Source: Bacteroides sp. 214
Lineage (GTDB): Bacteria > Bacteroidota > Bacteroidia > Bacteroidales > Bacteroidaceae
Direction: 5' to 3'
DNA length: 64,000 nt
Assembly (NCBI RefSeq): GCF_010501015.1
Contig: NZ_QVML01000005.1
Span: forward strand, 1 to 64,000
Shown: positions 61,467 through 64,000 of the stretch, piece by piece
How positions within the stretch are numbered: the first letter of the stretch is position 1
Layout: each line of letters opens with the position of its first letter
The notes under the pieces: model-generated
Told to the model about the DNA's origin: nothing
The model's database searches: none
The model's input: the letters and a program-made list of their open reading frames with translations, nothing else
Program-made: the position numbers and the translations under genes

Positions 61467-61816
61467 CCAAATGTACTTTTACCAAATAGGTCTTCACCTT
61501 CACATATCGCTGTAAGTTTATGATGGTGAGTAAGTTACGTGTGAAGACCCCTTGTTTTATCCTTCACAGGGTCTTCACAAGCAATTTTCTGACTGTTTTT
61601 GTGGTAAGAAAACACTGAGAAACAGGTCGGAAACCAGTCAGAAGTGAAGCAAAAACCAGTCAAAAAAGAGATTGCTTAAAAGTGTGTGTTGTCAGCCATA
61701 GTTTCATTGATTGTCCGCCTATGGCTCATGCCCCGTCAGCCATAGGCTCATGACCCCGTCAGCCATAGGCAGATGGTTCGTCAGCTTATGGCTCGTGACT
61801 GGTCAGACTATGGCAG
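61467..61816. repeat. Dispersed intergenic element, copy 2
   Basis: This matches 19981-20348 in order and content. The 5' module contains ataggtcttcacc followed by ttcacatatcgctgtaagt, identical to copy 1. The middle array has cagtcaga-like words centred near 61592 (inverted), 61615, 61637 and 61659. The final array has six CCATAG words centred near 61698, 61721, 61742, 61765, 61788 and 61810, spaced 21-23 bp and partly inverted (ctatgg). It fills most of the gap before the hydrogenase gene. Confidence 0.85.
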
Positions 61817-61826
61817 AATTAATACA

Positions 61827-61859
61827 AAGAGCCTGCACATTCTCATGCGCAGGCTCTTC
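61827..61859. terminator. Terminator beyond the hydrogenase gene
   Basis: aagagcctgc (61827-61836) pairs with gcaggctctt (61850-61859). On the plus strand the stem is followed by a CT-rich run. It lies 28 nt past the hydrogenase stop and probably ends transcription from both sides. Confidence 0.65.
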
Positions 61860-61886
61860 TCTCTTACCCTCTCTCTGTAATAGCTA

Positions 61887-63950
61887 TCAACTATTTGTAT
61901 TGATAAGCTTTCCTATACGATTAATCTCTTTATAAAGTTCATCTATTACGACTTCGTATGTAGCGTGCTCAATTTGCTTGTCGTTTACACGAACCACAGG
62001 GCCTCGGTCGCAACGCTCAAAACAGAAGGTGGCACGTAGGTCAACCATTTCTTCCTGTCCTTCAAAGCCTACAATATCTTCCAACTTATTCTCTACCACA
62101 TGCTTAAGCAGGCGCTTGAGCAGCTCTTGCGAACCGCGTGTAAAGCAGTTGGTGCCTGTGCACACAGCAACGATAATTTTAGGATGCTCGGTATTGCGAA
62201 TAGAGATAATCTCTTTTTCAATACGTTTGCGTCCATGATAGTGCGTGTGCAACAGTTCGTGCGCTTTGTGTCCACCCGGTTCGCCAAGGAACTTTTCGTA
62301 TAGTTCGATAACGTACGGATTGTCTTGCGACTTATGTAACTGAAGCGCTTTGTCTTCGTTATAAAGCATCTGTGCACGTTTCTCGCGGTAATCGGGGGTG
62401 AAGTTTACCGGCTGTCCACCTCCGGCGATACAACCACCCGGGCACGACATAACCTCAATTAAATCATAATCCGATTCGCCTTTCTTTGCCATTTCACACA
62501 ATTTGCGTGCATTGGCAAGTCCATGCGCTACACCTAATTTCAGGTGGATATCACCCAACGTGAGCTCTACTGTGCGGATGCCTTCTTTACCACGTACTTG
62601 CTTGAAATCAAAGTTCTTCAATTTTTCTCCTGTCAGCTTTTCGTATGCATAGCGCAATACTGCTTCACTAACACCACCTGTATTACCAAAGATTACCCCT
62701 GCACCGGTTTTGAAGCCAAGTGGCATATCAAAGGATTCGGGTTGCAGTTTCTTTAGCTGAAGACCGGTTTCGTGTATCATTCTGCCCAGCCCTTCGGTAG
62801 TTAATACGTGATCAACTTCGGGCACGCCATCTTTGAAAAATTCACTGCGCTTTGCTTCGAATTTCTTGGCGGTACATGGCATGATAGAAACGATAACGAG
62901 TTGCTCGGGTTTGATGTTGAGCAGGGTAGGGAGTATTTCGCGGGCAACGCTACCAAACATTTGCTGTGGCGATTTGCACGTAGAAAGGTTGTTCAGTAGT
63001 TCGGGATAATATTGCTCAGCGAATTTCACCCAACTGGGGCAACAAGAGGTAAATAACGGTAACTTTTCACCTTTCAGTTTGCGGGCAATAAATTCAGTTG
63101 ATTCTTCCAGCACAGTAAGGTCGGCTGTAAACGAGGTATCATATACTTGGTCGAATCCTAAACGACGCAGTGCTGCTACTATTTGTCCTGTATTTATGGA
63201 AGAAGCATCATCCGAACCGGTTGCCTCACTCTCTCCTAAGGCTACACGCACAGCAGGTGCCATTTGTGCTACCACATATTTGTTGGGGTCGTGAATGGCT
63301 TCCCATACCTCTTCCGTTTCTTGTCGGGGAACAAGTGCGCCAACAGGGCACACCGATACGCATTGTCCGCAATAAACACACTCTACATCTGCCAAGCTCT
63401 TTTGGTAGGCAGGTGCCACACAGGTTTTAGAACCGCGATTCACAAAGTCAATTGCACCTACCGATTGTATCTCTTTACATACCCGTACGCAGTCTCCGCA
63501 AAGAATACATTTGTTGGGGTCGTGAACAATACTTCTCGACTTGTTGTCAATCGGTTCGCGTTTGTTGGTTTTCTTAAAACGTACTTCTTGCACACCTAAG
63601 CGACGTGTAAGATACTGTAGTTTACAGTTATTGGAACGTACGCAACTGGGGCAACTCACATCGTGATTGGCAAGTAGTAACTCTAAGTTTATCTTTCGTA
63701 TTTGGCGTACCTCTTCGGTATTTGTCCTTACCACCATGCCATCGCGTGGAGTAATGGTACAGGTTGCTTGTATGCCCATTCCTTCTACGTCGCACACGCA
63801 CAAACGGCAAGCGCCGTATGTACTCAGATGTGAGTGATAGCAAAAAGTGGGCAACTCTATATTAGCTTTCCTGATTACTTCAAGAATGTTTCTTTCGTTT
63901 TCGATGGGGACGCTTAATCCATCTATATTGATATATCCTTTATTTTCCAT
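61887..63950 (-). CDS. NADH-type [FeFe] hydrogenase catalytic subunit with fused NuoE-like domain
   Basis: The 687-aa protein is a multi-cluster [FeFe] hydrogenase. A plant-type 2Fe-2S domain has Cys37, 48, 51 and 64. A His-Cys cluster motif (HDVSCPSCVRSNNC) and two 4Fe-4S motifs (CILCGDCVRVC and CVYCGQCVSVC) follow. The H-cluster motifs are TSCCPSWVKF, MPCTAKKFE and EVMSCPGGCIAGGGQP, all with ligands intact. The last ~110 residues are a thioredoxin-like 2Fe-2S domain (CTGTNCFTRG, then CFERCDRGP). Such enzymes oxidise NADH and reduced ferredoxin to H2 in fermenting anaerobes, usually with a NuoF-like partner. That partner would lie beyond position 63950, outside the window. Confidence 0.92.
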   Translation of the reverse strand: MENKGYINIDGLSVPIENERNILEVIRKANIELPTFCYHSHLSTYGACRLCVCDVEGMGIQATCTITPRDGMVVRTNTEEVRQIRKINLELLLANHDVSCPSCVRSNNCKLQYLTRRLGVQEVRFKKTNKREPIDNKSRSIVHDPNKCILCGDCVRVCKEIQSVGAIDFVNRGSKTCVAPAYQKSLADVECVYCGQCVSVCPVGALVPRQETEEVWEAIHDPNKYVVAQMAPAVRVALGESEATGSDDASSINTGQIVAALRRLGFDQVYDTSFTADLTVLEESTEFIARKLKGEKLPLFTSCCPSWVKFAEQYYPELLNNLSTCKSPQQMFGSVAREILPTLLNIKPEQLVIVSIMPCTAKKFEAKRSEFFKDGVPEVDHVLTTEGLGRMIHETGLQLKKLQPESFDMPLGFKTGAGVIFGNTGGVSEAVLRYAYEKLTGEKLKNFDFKQVRGKEGIRTVELTLGDIHLKLGVAHGLANARKLCEMAKKGESDYDLIEVMSCPGGCIAGGGQPVNFTPDYREKRAQMLYNEDKALQLHKSQDNPYVIELYEKFLGEPGGHKAHELLHTHYHGRKRIEKEIISIRNTEHPKIIVAVCTGTNCFTRGSQELLKRLLKHVVENKLEDIVGFEGQEEMVDLRATFCFERCDRGPVVRVNDKQIEHATYEVVIDELYKEINRIGKLINTNS

Positions 63951-64000
63951 GATTTAGACTGTTAGCTTAAAAACCAATTACCGCATCGAATTTACATGTA

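Overview
The window looks like chromosomal DNA of a Bacteroides-type member of the Bacteroidales. Evidence: repeated -7 elements of the Bacteroides form (TAnnTTTG), lipoproteins whose Cys is followed by acidic residues (CTNDD, CQKDD, CTREE), fimbrillin-like and GLUG-repeat surface proteins, a TonB-dependent receptor with a carboxypeptidase-like N-terminal domain, a menaquinone operon and an electron-bifurcating-type [FeFe] hydrogenase. Most of the window is ordinary housekeeping DNA. Accessory segments lie at about 0-14 kb, 29.5-39 kb and 60-62 kb.

Layout. 0-1.6 kb: the edge of an hsdS fragment and a Fic protein gene flanked by short direct repeats. 1.6-11 kb: a surface-protein island with four lipoproteins interleaved with three short peptides sharing a YxxPxIEVI N-terminus, a seven-helix membrane AraC-type regulator and an AraC remnant. 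11-15 kb: a DUF6078-like protein, a GH43 glycosidase, an esterase remnant, a methyltransferase with a long structured leader, and tRNA-Phe. 15-20 kb: operon sppA-lpxK-pnp-thiL. 20-29.5 kb: TonB receptor, GNAT/FemAB-like protein, a candidate small RNA or attenuated leader, nitroreductase, a DUF2520 protein, kdsC, maf, a lipoprotein and a large TPR protein. 29.5-31.5 kb: DUF4143-type ATPase with a direct-repeat array in its promoter, and a truncated DUF6088-like gene behind a 15-bp inverted repeat. 31.6-37.8 kb: an AT-rich nine-gene operon led by a TerB-like protein, which I consider the best candidate for an undescribed multi-gene system. 38-39.6 kb: repeat-rich DNA and an HU-like protein. 39.6-46 kb: menF-menD-menB-menCE-PAP2, with menC and menE fused. 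46-60 kb: porin, pgk, nth, MFS transporter, pheS, a soluble PAS histidine kinase, ald, M23 peptidase, C69 dipeptidase and phosphohexomutase. 60-64 kb: a coding remnant, a short FloA-like protein, a small membrane protein and an NADH-type [FeFe] hydrogenase subunit.

The most unusual genome-scale signal is a set of intergenic word arrays. Short, often palindromic words recur at a fixed 20-23 bp or 10 bp spacing, that is, in phase with the DNA helix. Each locus uses a different word: AGCACTnCGTAAA, GTGCCAACGCGTTGGCAC, CCATAG, CAGTCAGA, GCCAAATTGCCGAAA, TTGACGCGTCAA, GTGTTAAACAC, TTACGGTAAG or AATGCTGCATT. Two arrays belong to one dispersed non-coding element present twice, near 20.0 kb and 61.5 kb. 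Several sit beside promoters, where they could be operators. Others sit between gene ends, where that explanation does not fit.
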